NCBI GenBank assembly: GCA_003693705.1
Contig: RBZT01000657.1
Location: 1 to 64,000, forward strand
DNA length: 64,000 nt
Source: Polymyxa betae
Lineage: Eukaryota; Endomyxa; Phytomyxea; Plasmodiophorida; Plasmodiophoridae
Reading direction: 5' to 3'
In this document: in pieces, positions 38,201-47,893 of the stretch
How the letters are laid out: each line of letters opens with the position of its first letter
Numbering within the stretch: position 1 is the stretch's first letter
Translations under genes and position numbers: made by a program
Notes under the pieces: model-generated
The model's database searches: none
What the model was told of the DNA's origin: nothing
Seen by the model: only the letters and a program-made list of their open reading frames with translations

Positions 38201-39379
38201 CCTGAAAGGTCGGTGCGACTTTTTCGTAAGTGAATGAACATTCATCGGTTTACCTACAGGAATTGCAAAGGGAGGAGCTGCATTGATCGCCCAACCAATT
38301 GTCGGCGTCATCGACTTTGGAACACACACAGTCCAAGGTTCCTCCCTGCTTTTGAGATTTTGTGATTATATGTTAACACAAGCTGGTACAGGAGTTCAAG
38401 GTGTGTTTGGAAGGCCATCTCGAATGTATGGTGTTACACGGTGTCGGTTACCTCGCTTCATTACGAAATCTGGCATCTTAGAACGATACCACGTTCTTTC
38501 CGCAAAAGGTTCACTTTTTTGTCCTCACAGAAAGTCGTATTGATTTGTCACCAGGTCAATCCATTTTATGGGCGAGCGGCAAACTACTCGGTAAATGCTA
38601 GTTTCATGTAAGGTTACATAAATTGACGTCGGAGTCGTTACAGAACGCGTATCGATTCCATTGACCAACCAGCAGCGTGATCAAGAAACTCTCGTTTCCT
38701 GTAAAGAAATCAGATTTTCCGGAAATGAAAACAATTTCAAATCAATGTAAGTTGTCCAAGAACGCATTTACTGGAATTCTCTCATTATCTGCAGCGACAT
38801 CGCCTTAACGAGTTACCGTATTATTGGTGCCGAGTTCGATTCGGACTCAAGTCCTCCAGCATCGATTTTGTTCTCAATCGGCTTGGATCAAATCGACTTC
38901 GTTTCGCATTCGCCTTCAGACGATCGTTTCACCATAAAACTCATTGATGGGACCAAAGTTCCAATCAAGACTAGATCACCAGCAGAGGTACGTGCTTGGT
39001 CACTTGCTGTAGTATTTTTAAAACTCTTGGTCAGGCTGATGATTTCCTTGTATGGATTGTTCAGCATCTTGAAGGTTGTATCCCTGTCATCCGTCATGCT
39101 ACATATGGTACTGGAAATTTCTGGATCACAATCACCGAGTTGTTGCAGAAACATATCTCGGCATTGGGAAGGGTTCCGATTGTCACTGTTGACCAGCTTG
39201 AACAAGTACATTCTCACTTATCTTATGTTCATTGTTGAATTAATTTATTGTAGATGATCAGCGCTCAAAGCAAAGACATAATGGCCAGTTGCGGTCGGGG
39301 GCGGTTATGGGTAGAATACACACGAGGTCCCGACTTAATCACAGCGGAATTCGATCTAAGCCAGACGATCGCTATTTAA
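26257..39379 (+). CDS. VPS13: VPS13-family bridge-like lipid transfer protein
   Basis: VPS13 proteins are long hydrophobic channels that move phospholipids between membranes at contact sites. The first exon encodes MQAIVKTILDRVLGPYCDFE, a Chorein_N start. Next come MWSGKAVLRHVRIKPDVIDS, GIPIDIKSGYIDRIG and NKPVEVELSHVYAVVSP, the standard order of the N-terminal lipid-grabbing end, then MANLRIKVSNVHVRLE. The middle 8 kb is a string of beta-rich repeats across tens of short introns. The C-terminal part has the family motif LGNPVGLVSNLGQGVKHLFY (near 37655), then amphipathic, glycine-rich ATG2_C-like helices (TGSTRFVQHTVGGVLSSAG near 37815) and a PH-like end (IDFVSHSPSDDRF, then VQHLEGCIPVIRHA) with stop at 39377-39379. 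I did not resolve every exon. Which VPS13 subclass it is (yeast Vps13 or animal A/C) cannot be told by eye. It is the largest gene in the window. Confidence 0.9.
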
Positions 39380-39492
39380 TCATAAACTATATTTTGTGTG
39401 ATTTTCGATGTCACGGACTTTGGAGATCATGATTGATGTCACATCGTGGTGTCTGACGTCTGACCTCCTTTATCATTGCTTGATAGACTGCA

Positions 39493-42400
39493 ATGCGAAA
39501 CCGAGTCCAGATCTCCGACCAGATCGTGGATCTAGATTTCCCCGTCTTAGCATCATGTCTGGCCATTGATTCCCCATCATCTAGTCTATACTATGTATGT
39601 CAGACCGAGACCGGCATCGCAATTGCTGCTCGAACACGTTCAGGAGATACCAAGCTGTACCCAATTCCGGGCTTGAACGACGACATCATTGGTGTCGAAT
39701 ACATTCCCGAACATGAAAGTGTCTGCGTTCTTAGCAGCGCTGGTTCTGTTTATCTGGTTCCTGTTCACAATGATCAAGTTCCACAACTGGTTGGTGTCTT
39801 CGATGATGGAATCTCGGCCGCTAGTTGGTCGTCTGATCGCGAGCGTTGTGTGATCGCCACGATGACCAAAAGACTTGTCGTCATCACTCATGATTGGGAT
39901 GTCATCGATGAGGTCGACATTGATGGTGTGGCCAGCTCCATCTCATGGCGTAGCGATTGCACACGATTCAGCGCCATTATCAAATCGTCTGTTTATTTAT
40001 TCGATCAGAATGGTGCTGAGATTGCGAAAACCATCGATGACGAATTTCTGCATGACGCCATCGCTGGTCAATGCGTCTACCGACCATCGGGTGACATGAT
40101 CACGGTCAGCGTCGATCACGACGCCGGGTCGCAAGGCACTGAACGTCGTGTGGCGATTCTGGAAGGCGCCAATTGCCTTCGTCATGGTCAATGGACGATC
40201 GATACGGACGAGATGATCACCGGATTGAGCTGGAGTGCTGATAGCACCGCCATCGCCATCGCATTACAGACGTCGATATTGATCTATGAGAGGAATAATT
40301 ATCGATGGTATTTGAAGAACGAGATTATGTTGGAGATGAGACCAACATTGATACAATGGGATCGCGAACGTAATCTTCGTCTTCATATTGTTATCGGAAA
40401 TCAGATTATTCGTATCATTGACTTCGCTCATGATATTGCTCGATCTGAATCTGGCGCCGTTGCTGTCATTGTAAGCAAGCAGCATTATCTGTTGATTTTC
40501 ACATTTCTCATAACATTTAACATTTCCATCTTGAACGATCTGTTTATCGTGAATTCATTCCTGTTCAGGATGGGAAGACGATCTTGGTCACTGATTTCAG
40601 TCGTATGGTCGTACCGCCCCCGATGTCGATGTTCGAATGTCAATCCCCATCGAGTGTGATCTCATTAAGCTGGTCGTTACATCACTCATTAGCGGCTTTA
40701 ACGTCTCACAACACGATCGCTATCTATGATGATCTCGCCTCAGCTGAGTTCGGTGTCAATCTGTCTCCCACTCGTCTCATCTCCTGCGATCTTCATCATC
40801 TTCATCAGATCGTCTGGTCGTCGTCAACGACTCTCATCGCACTACGCTCAACACGATCCGGAGACGCGCTCGTCTTCATCGACCTCGCCGACGATCGCGA
40901 CCAGACTTGGCTGGCGCTTCCATCTCGCGCTGTTCGTCTCGATCAGCATGGCGTCCAGCTCGACGACGGCCGCATTCTTCGTTATTCGAATCTGACGCCC
41001 TTCGCTCAGCTATCATCGCCCTGTCAACGCTTCTATACGACATCGACCGGTCTCGCTATCGGCCTCGATGATATGGGACGTCTCTACCTCAACGACAACC
41101 TTCTGGCTCAATCGGCGTCGTCATTCGTTGTCGTGGCGCCGGCGACATTGCTGTTCACGACGACCGGCGCCCAGCACGTCCTACACGCCGTCGATCTGAC
41201 GTCCCCCGATCATGCCGTCCATAGCCAGCGACATCTGGAACGCGGCGCCATCCTGGTCTCGGTCGTACCGGCCCTGGACCGGGTCGTGTTGCAGATTTTG
41301 CCTCGTGGATCATTGGAGACGATCTATCCACGAGCATTGCTGCTTAAATCTGTAGCAGATCTATTACATGATAGAAGATGGTCGGATGTATTTCATTGTA
41401 TGAGACGGCATCGATTGGATTTCAATCTCATCTATGATGCTGATCCGAATATGTTCACGGCGGAGATTCCCGAATTCGTAGCTGGAGTTGGTCATGCCGC
41501 TCTGCTTAATGAATTCATCGCGGCTCTGGTTGATCGCAATACCCGAGAGACGATCTACAAGGAATACCGCCCCGTTGTATCATGTACAGATCGTGATGAT
41601 CATGATGATTATCATCATTTATCATCATTAGCAGTTGATGAGGGATCACATCATCATCATCATCATCGTCATGACGACTTCATCAATGCGCCAACTTCTA
41701 TCGGCAAAATCAATCACATTTGTCGTCTAATCTTTGATGCCGCGGCTGGCAATCCGGATCTCGTACTGGCCCAGCTCGGGGCTCTACTGAAACAAACTCC
41801 GGCGCAATACGAACAGGCCCTGCAGTTGATCGCTTCATTACCTGCAGAGCAGCGTCCCGCCGCCCTGCGCTTCGTCACGTCCGTGGTCGAGGTCGACGTC
41901 TTGTTCGATGCGGCCCTGGGCCTGTACGACTTCGACCTGGTCCGGATGGTGGGTCGCGTCTCCGACAAAGATCCGAAAGAATACCTGGGCCTGATTCGCG
42001 ACCTGCAATCCCGTCCCGTACTGGCCCAGCGGATCGCTATCGATACCCAGCTGCAACGCTACGTGAAGGTCCTTCATCACCTGTCTCAGATGGATCCGGT
42101 TCCTATTGACCACGTCCTCAACATCCTCTCTGCACACAGCGATTTATTCCCGACTGCATTCACGTTGTTCCCAGCTCAGCCCGCCGTTCTGACCGCCTTC
42201 GCGGCATCGTCGTCCTGTGCCGAGCCCGGTCTCGTGTACGCCGCCGCTGGTGACCGACATCGCGCTCTGCAATCGTATCGCGAGGCCGGTGATTGGCGTG
42301 GTGCCCTCAACATCGCTTATGAGCTTGGTGATATTGATGTAGTGGCATTGGCCCGAGATATGGCTGATACAATGTCTGCTACTACAACATCTGCCTCTAT

Positions 42401-43184
42401 TGCACGTGATGCTGCTCATATCTATATTGATATCTGTGCTGATATTGAATCTGCTGTTCGTGTGTTATGTCAGACAGAATTATGGAATGAATCGTTACTA
42501 ACAGCACGACGTTATCAAGAACATCGCGATCTGGTCGGCACCATCGTCTGGCCTGCAATCCTCAAATCAACACGTCGTCATCTGGCCGATCTCGAATATG
42601 CCACTGAGCGATGGCGCTATTGCATTGGACGTCTGCGTCTACTGCAACGCTCGGCAACGCCGACCGCGTTCGAGGACGACGAACGTTTCGATGAACAGAC
42701 ACAGACCGATACGAATCTGTCTGCCTATACGTTAACGTCGCAGGTGTCGGTGCAGTCCTGGGCCAGTACGCCGTGGTCGATCATCTCGAGCGTGCGACGT
42801 CGTGAGCGGAAGTCGTCGTCGCGGCGTGCGGTCAAGATGCGTGAAGGCGACGCTCGTGAGCCCGCCTTCCTGACGAAGCTGGTGAGGACGTTGGCTCCCG
42901 ATACAGATAAGATGGAGAAGATGGCCAGAATGATCCGGGTCCTGATTACAGGCGGGAAGCTTCAGGAGGCGCGGTTGCTCCAGGGCCAGTTCGACGGATT
43001 TGTGTCGATGGTTCGGGAGTCGATCGATGAGATGCCCGAACTGGAGATTTCCGTCCCAGATCTGGATTGGAAAGTGCAGTTTCTGCCTGCTCCAGATCAA
43101 AGTGAATGTGATCGTCGTGATGTTAACAAACTCGATGCTATTCATGAAGACGATGATGAAGGTGCGGCTTTTCAGCTCTTTTAA
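39493..43184 (+). CDS. ELP1: ELP1 (IKI3/IKAP), Elongator complex subunit 1
   Basis: ELP1 is the scaffold of Elongator, which adds the carboxymethyl group to wobble uridine 34 of tRNAs in the cytoplasm. Exons 39493-40470 and 40569-43184 (98-bp intron) give 1197 residues, close to the usual 1,300. The N-terminal half is two WD40 propellers (VSISWRSD-like blades such as GVASSISWRSDCTRFSAI). The C-terminal half is alpha-solenoid with family motifs EIPEFVAGVGHAALLNEFI, DKDPKEYLGLIRDLQS and FAIDxxLxRYxKALxHL-like IAIDTQLQRYVKVLHHLSQM. The basic segment RRRERKSSSRRAVKM near 42800 matches the tRNA-binding region, and the end (EISVPDLDW) fits the dimerisation tail. A run of six histidines near 41650 comes from a CAT repeat. 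Start at 39493 is 113 bp after the VPS13 stop. Confidence 0.93.
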
Positions 43185-43486
43185 ATCGATTCGGGTTTTC
43201 ACGATTCTTAAACCTATCTAATATACAGAAAATTCTCCATGATTTTTGTATTCCAGAAATTTCGTTTGCACTGAATACATTGCAATATTGAAGCGAACCG
43301 GTATCAATAATAGGGCGAGCTTAGTGCAGCCACAGATCACGGTTTCTCCACTTTGTTGAATTTGATTGGACATGGCTCATCATGACTCTGGTGCAATATT
43401 TGCAATGACATTCATATTATGGTGAGAGATTACCCAACTCGTCCTGCATCGGTAATGCTGACCCACCAGATACATAATATTCGCCC
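43185..43486. other. Intergenic, nothing convincing
   Basis: About 300 bp after ELP1. An ATG near 43372 followed by a gtgaga donor at 43430 looks like an exon, but splicing it to the next acceptor creates a stop, so I do not call it. No RNA gene or repeat was seen. Confidence 0.35.
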
Positions 43487-43803
43487 ATGTTTGCCTGCGA
43501 TACTTGTTTCCTTGAGAATAGTACGGTAATGTCATTGCTTGATGATTGCACGTGTACGTTCGACTAAGTATTGGGAATATGAACACTGTATGATGAGCTG
43601 GGGATGTCGGATCTGCATCCCTGGAAGAATTTGACAGTTTTGCCTATTGGATCGAAGTTCGCACAATTATGGCATCGTTTTTGCAAATTCGCGGAACAGG
43701 TCTCAAATTCCTGCCATCAGCAGGCTATCCAATTTTCGAAGATGGACCAACGCATGAACTATTCTCTTTCATTATCGCAGAATACCTTCGTCACAATTGG
43801 TAA
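43487..43803 (+). CDS. Small unknown protein, two exons
   Basis: Exons 43487-43553 and 43598-43803 are separated by a 44-bp intron with a strong gtacgt donor and a CGACTAA branch site. They join in frame into 90 residues that begin MFACDTCFLENSTVMSLLDD and end FSFIIAEYLRHNW before TAA 43801-43803. The amphipathic pattern (DSFAYWIEVRTIMASFLQI) looks like a folded alpha-helical protein, not a shadow. No family is recognised. More 5' exons may exist. An ATG-initiated frame at 43604-43942 overlaps it in another frame and looks accidental. Confidence 0.4.
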
Positions 43804-44166
43804 TCATCAGGTTGAATCGTTAACGTTGTTCACATCTTCCAGAATCCAAAATCAACAATTACCTGCGCTCTTAGCAACAGTTAAACGTTTCGCAAACATG
43901 AACAGAAATTTGCACACTCGAAAACTGAAAAACCAGATTTAGAAAGTTCCAGCGTAGATTTTTGTCAGGAATCCCGTGGCTGATAAAGTCCCAGGGTCGG
44001 TCGGAAAGTGTACGATACTCCACTGTAATTTTAATATATTTTGCGACCGGTGCTGAATCACTCTCTGTTTAGTCTCTTTATCTGCAGGGTCCGTCGACCT
44101 CAGTGTTATCTTGACATTGCCAATCGTCATTGCGGCAACCGAATCTGATTCGTGGGTCTTGAGGGT
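43804..44166. other. Intergenic, nothing recognised
   Basis: About 360 bp before SPF30. Short open frames occur on both strands but none has splice signals or protein-like composition. The last 100 bp likely hold the SPF30 promoter. Confidence 0.35.
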
Positions 44167-45265
44167 ATGTCCCAGCAGCAATCTGTGGAAGAGTTGACAG
44201 CGAAGCTTGCTGAGCACAGGCAGAGCTTGTCGTCGGTTGATGCTCTGTTGTTGCAGAAATCTGGCGATGAGACCCTCTTAAAGCTACGAGAGGATCTCGA
44301 GACTGTCATCCAATTAACAAGGAACCTTTTAAATCTAAGGACGAAACAGGAGCAGGCTATTTCGCAAGCTTCGTCAAAGGTAGTTTATTTTTCCACTCTT
44401 CTGTACTTAAGTTAACTTTCTCGAAAGACTATTAATATAAATTGGCAAGTTGGCGACAGATGTTCAGCTAAATGGAGCCAAGACCAGCAATGGTACAGTG
44501 CAAGAATATCCAATATTGAAAATGGAAAATATGATGTAATTTTCCTTGATTATGGCAATTCAGAGTCGGGATTAAGTTCCAAAGCCCTTAAGCCTGAAAA
44601 GACGGTATGTTAACAGCCGTCGCTCGTTGTTCTGGCAACTTGCTGATCCGTTAATCAGGTGTCTGCAGACGAGATTGAAGTCGGAATGAGACTTCGGGCT
44701 ATATACGAAGCTGATGGGCTATTTTACAACGCTCAGATTCAGTCGATTGATGGCGACCAAATTACTGTCACATTCATAGACTATAATCATAGTGGGCAGG
44801 TTTGTTACTTTGTTTCCTTTCGATCTGGTCATCATTGACTTTATATGATAGGTTAGCTTTAAGGACCTAAAACTGACCCCAAATTCGAGAAAGCGTTCGT
44901 CGTTGGAAACCACTGGTACAGCTGAAAATTTGGAAAAGCCTGTTATTCCCGATTCACTGAAAATTTTGCCGAGTGATACGGAGGCGCAAAAGAAAAACAA
45001 GAAGGCTCGGATTAAGGCGATTAAAAGCACGTTCCGATTTAAAAAACTGGAGGACGAAACTGCCGGTAAAAAATCCAATTGGCAGAATTTTCATACGAAT
45101 GCGGTGAAAAAGCTTAAAGTTGGTATTAAGAAAGAATCGATGTTTCGCAGTCCCGATACAGTCGATGGGCGCGTTGGCGTTGTTGGCAGTGGACAAAATA
45201 TGACCCAGTTTCAGACAATTGGCAAGATTCAGCCTGTTAAGAAAGAAGTCTCTCTCCCTATATAA
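44167..45265 (+). CDS. SMNDC1: SPF30/SMNDC1 splicing factor with two Tudor domains
   Basis: SPF30 helps the tri-snRNP join the pre-spliceosome; its Tudor domain binds dimethylarginine on Sm proteins. Exons 44167-44379, 44428-44604, 44659-44799 and 44852-45265 give 314 residues. The N-terminal coiled helices (SVEELTAKLAEHRQSL) match the family. Then comes Tudor 1: WQVGDRCSAKWSQDQQWYSA, then YDVIFLDYGNSE. A second Tudor-like domain follows directly: EVGMRLRAIYEADGLFYNAQ, then ITVTFIDYNHSG. The basic C-terminal region (KKNKKARIKAIKS; KKSNWQNFHTNAVKKLKVG) and the signature VGVVGSGQNMTQFQTIGK fit SPF30. Human SPF30 has one Tudor domain and about 240 residues, so the extra domain explains most of the extra length. 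In Tudor 2 aromatic cage positions partly remain (Phe, Tyr, Asn). Confidence 0.82.
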
Positions 45266-45898
45266 TCCATAGGTCTATTTATTGTTTCATACAAATTTAT
45301 ATTCGTCAGCCATCACTCAAGTTTGTGTCTCCATTAGACTAACTTGACCATCTGGAGTTCATGGACCTGCATTCCGCACCCTCGGCTGATGTTCTTGTTC
45401 AACCTGAACGTGATCAACCTCAGTTGATTACGCTGTTGATCGCTTGATCGTAAAAGCGTGCCCATTGATAAGGTAGCTGACATATATATTCTATACTTAA
45501 TAGCTCTACATCAGTTCAGTTTTTTTTCCACTTTACTTTCTTCCGTGTGCTGATCGGTAAGCGCGTCTTAATCGTTGAAGTTGTATCAAAATCAGTCTAC
45601 AACTGTCTTCTTGTTATGAATTATATCTATAATTTCCTATATACAGTAGAACGTCTTGTGTACTAGTTTCCTGAAAAAATCGTCCTCGTTGCTGTTGCAA
45701 TAAATTCCTGTATGAATCTGTTGAAAAGCAGCAGTTGGAATGTACGTACGGATTGGTTCCCGGAACATTCTCAGTGTGTGAGATCAATTCATTCCGTGGC
45801 CTCTATTGTGTCATTACTTCAGTTGCTGATAACGATACTCTGTCTATCCCACTTCATCACTCCCTTTCATCTTCCCATCTCCTGTTCTCATTGATTAA
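45266..45898. promoter_or_regulatory. Intergenic region upstream of STI1
   Basis: About 630 bp without a supported gene. The last 150 bp before the STI1 ATG are pyrimidine rich (cactccctttcatcttccc). Heat-shock control of STI1 would be expected from yeast, but I saw no clean run of three NGAAN units. One possible weak site is ttcccggaacattctc at 45758, which holds two inverted half sites (TTC..GAA..TTC). Confidence 0.3.
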
Positions 45899-47843
45899 AT
45901 GTCGTCCGAAGCCCAGCAGTTCAAGGCTCAGGGCAATGCCGCCTTTTCCGTAGGCGACAACGAACAGGCCGCTCAGTACTTTTCCAAGGCGATTGAACTT
46001 GATCCCAACGATCACGTCTTCTTCAGCAACCGTTCAGCTGCTTATGCGGCCATGACTGACTACGACAATGCTTTGAAAGACGCCGAGACTTGTGTTAAAT
46101 TGGCTCCATCATGGGCGAAAGGATATTCTCGCCAGGGTTTGGCCTTATTCAACTTGAAGAAATATGAGGAAGCGAGGCAGGTATGAATAATGTCATAGTG
46201 ATATCAAGTTGATACCACGAGTATGAGTTATTTCAACATCCTGTTTCTAACTTCCGACTAGGCTTACAGTAAAGGCCTGGAGATCGAGCCTGAAAACAGC
46301 AGCCTGAAGGAGGGCCTTGCTGAAGTCGATGAGGCGACGTCGACGGCTAAAAACCCATTCGGACAGCTATTCGGTCCAGATATCTGGGCGAAGATCCAAA
46401 TGAACCCGAAATTGTCGCCATTCCTTAGCGATCCTTCATTTGTGCAGAAAGTCCAAATGTTGCAGAAAAACCCGCAAATGATTTCTGGGATGTTGAATGA
46501 TCCCAAAATCCAAGTAACTACTTCGAAATTTGCTCTTAATTCTAATTCATTGATGTATGCCAGACGCTATTTGGAGCGTTGCTTGGTTTTGGTGATGTCG
46601 GTTTTGGCGGCGGTGAAGGTGCCGCAGAGCGCGCTGAAGAGAAGCCAGCTAACTCGGAGAGTGCTGCTGAGCCCCAGGCGTCCCAACCAGCGCCTGAAAG
46701 TACTTCAGCACCTGAAGTCCAGCAAGCTCTTGCTGAGAAGGATGCTGGAAATGCTGCCTATAAAAAACGTGATTTCAGTACCGCATTACAACATTATGAG
46801 AAAGCGATGCAGCTGGATCCGAAAAACCCGGTTCTCTTGCTGAATATCGCTGCTGTTAAGATGGAAACGAACTTGTATCAGGAATGTATTGATACTTGCC
46901 AGAAGTGTATCGAGATCTGTTTTGATATTGGAGGTAAATTTTACATAATGCTACAATCACTCTTATGTTTATCGTCAACAAGGTCAACTTGTCACTATTG
47001 GTAAAGCGTATGCTCGAATTGGGAGCGCTTACCAGAAAATGGGCGACTCAGTCAAGGCCATCCAGTTCTTTGAGAAATCGCTTGTTGAGAATTTCGACCG
47101 AGCTGTCGAAAAGAAACTAAAAGAAGCGAAGAAGGCGAAAGAGGAATCTGATCGTGCTGCATATGTTGATGAGAACAAGGCACTGGAGCACAAAGACAAA
47201 GGCAACGCTCTGTTCCAGGAAGGAGACTGGACTGGAGCTATTGCTGAATACACCGAGGCCATTCGTAGAAACCCCCAAGATCACAAGAGCTATTCGAACC
47301 GGGCAGCTGTACGTTTTGTGAGATTCCCGATTCCCATGGTCCTTATTTTGATTTAGTGCTTTACAAAATTGATGGAATGGGGAAAGGCTCTGGAAGACGT
47401 CGATAAGGCACTGTCTATCGACCCCACGTTCGTCAGAGCTTATACCCGAAAGGGAAAGATTCAGACGTTCTTGAAGCAGTATCACAAAGCTCGTGAGACA
47501 TACAAAGCCGGTCTTGCTTTGGACCCTGAATGTTCCGACCTGCTGGAGGGACTTCGTGAGCTTGAAATCGCCATTCATAGCGAGAATATGTCAGGCGAGA
47601 TCGACCCCGAACGTCAGGCGCGGGCTATGGCTGACCCTGAAATCCAAAAGATTCTTCAGGATCCACAGGTTTGTGCTCTTCATGATTGTAATAATTTGAG
47701 TCTCAACTGTTTGTTCTCAGCTTCAGACCATCTTACAGCAGATGCAATCAGACCCGAAAATGGCTCAAAAGGCTCTCAGCGACCCAGCAATCCGAAAGAA
47801 GATCGAACTTTTAGTAGACGCTGGTATTCTTCGAATTAAGTAA
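45899..47843 (+). CDS. STI1: STI1/HOP Hsp70-Hsp90 organising co-chaperone
   Basis: STI1 passes client proteins from Hsp70 to Hsp90 in the cytosol. Exons 45899-46180, 46262-46513, 46564-46933, 46983-47308, 47357-47668 and 47721-47843 join exactly into 554 residues, the normal family length. Order: TPR1 (KAQGNAAFSVGDNEQAAQYF; clamp Asn and Lys/Arg residues kept), DP1 (DPSFVQKVQMLQKNPQMISG), TPR2A (EKDAGNAAYKKRDFSTALQH), TPR2B (HKDKGNALFQEGDWTGAIAE; RAACFTKLMEWGKALEDV) and DP2 (MADPEIQKILQDPQ; ALSDPAIRKKIELLVDAG). The linker after DP1 is Glu/Ala/Pro-rich. All domains are complete, so it should be functional. It lies between SPF30 and the helical unknown gene, all on the same strand. Confidence 0.96.
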
Positions 47844-47893
47844 ACTGTCAATAAATCTTACATATACATTGATGCATCACATCACAGAACTGA

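Noticed and set aside
41640-41670. CAT repeat encoding six histidines in ELP1
   Set aside because: Simple triplet repeat inside a well-supported coding exon; not a separate feature.
45712-45953. Two overlapping short frames upstream of STI1
   Set aside because: They sit in pyrimidine-rich promoter DNA, show no domain and overlap the STI1 start.
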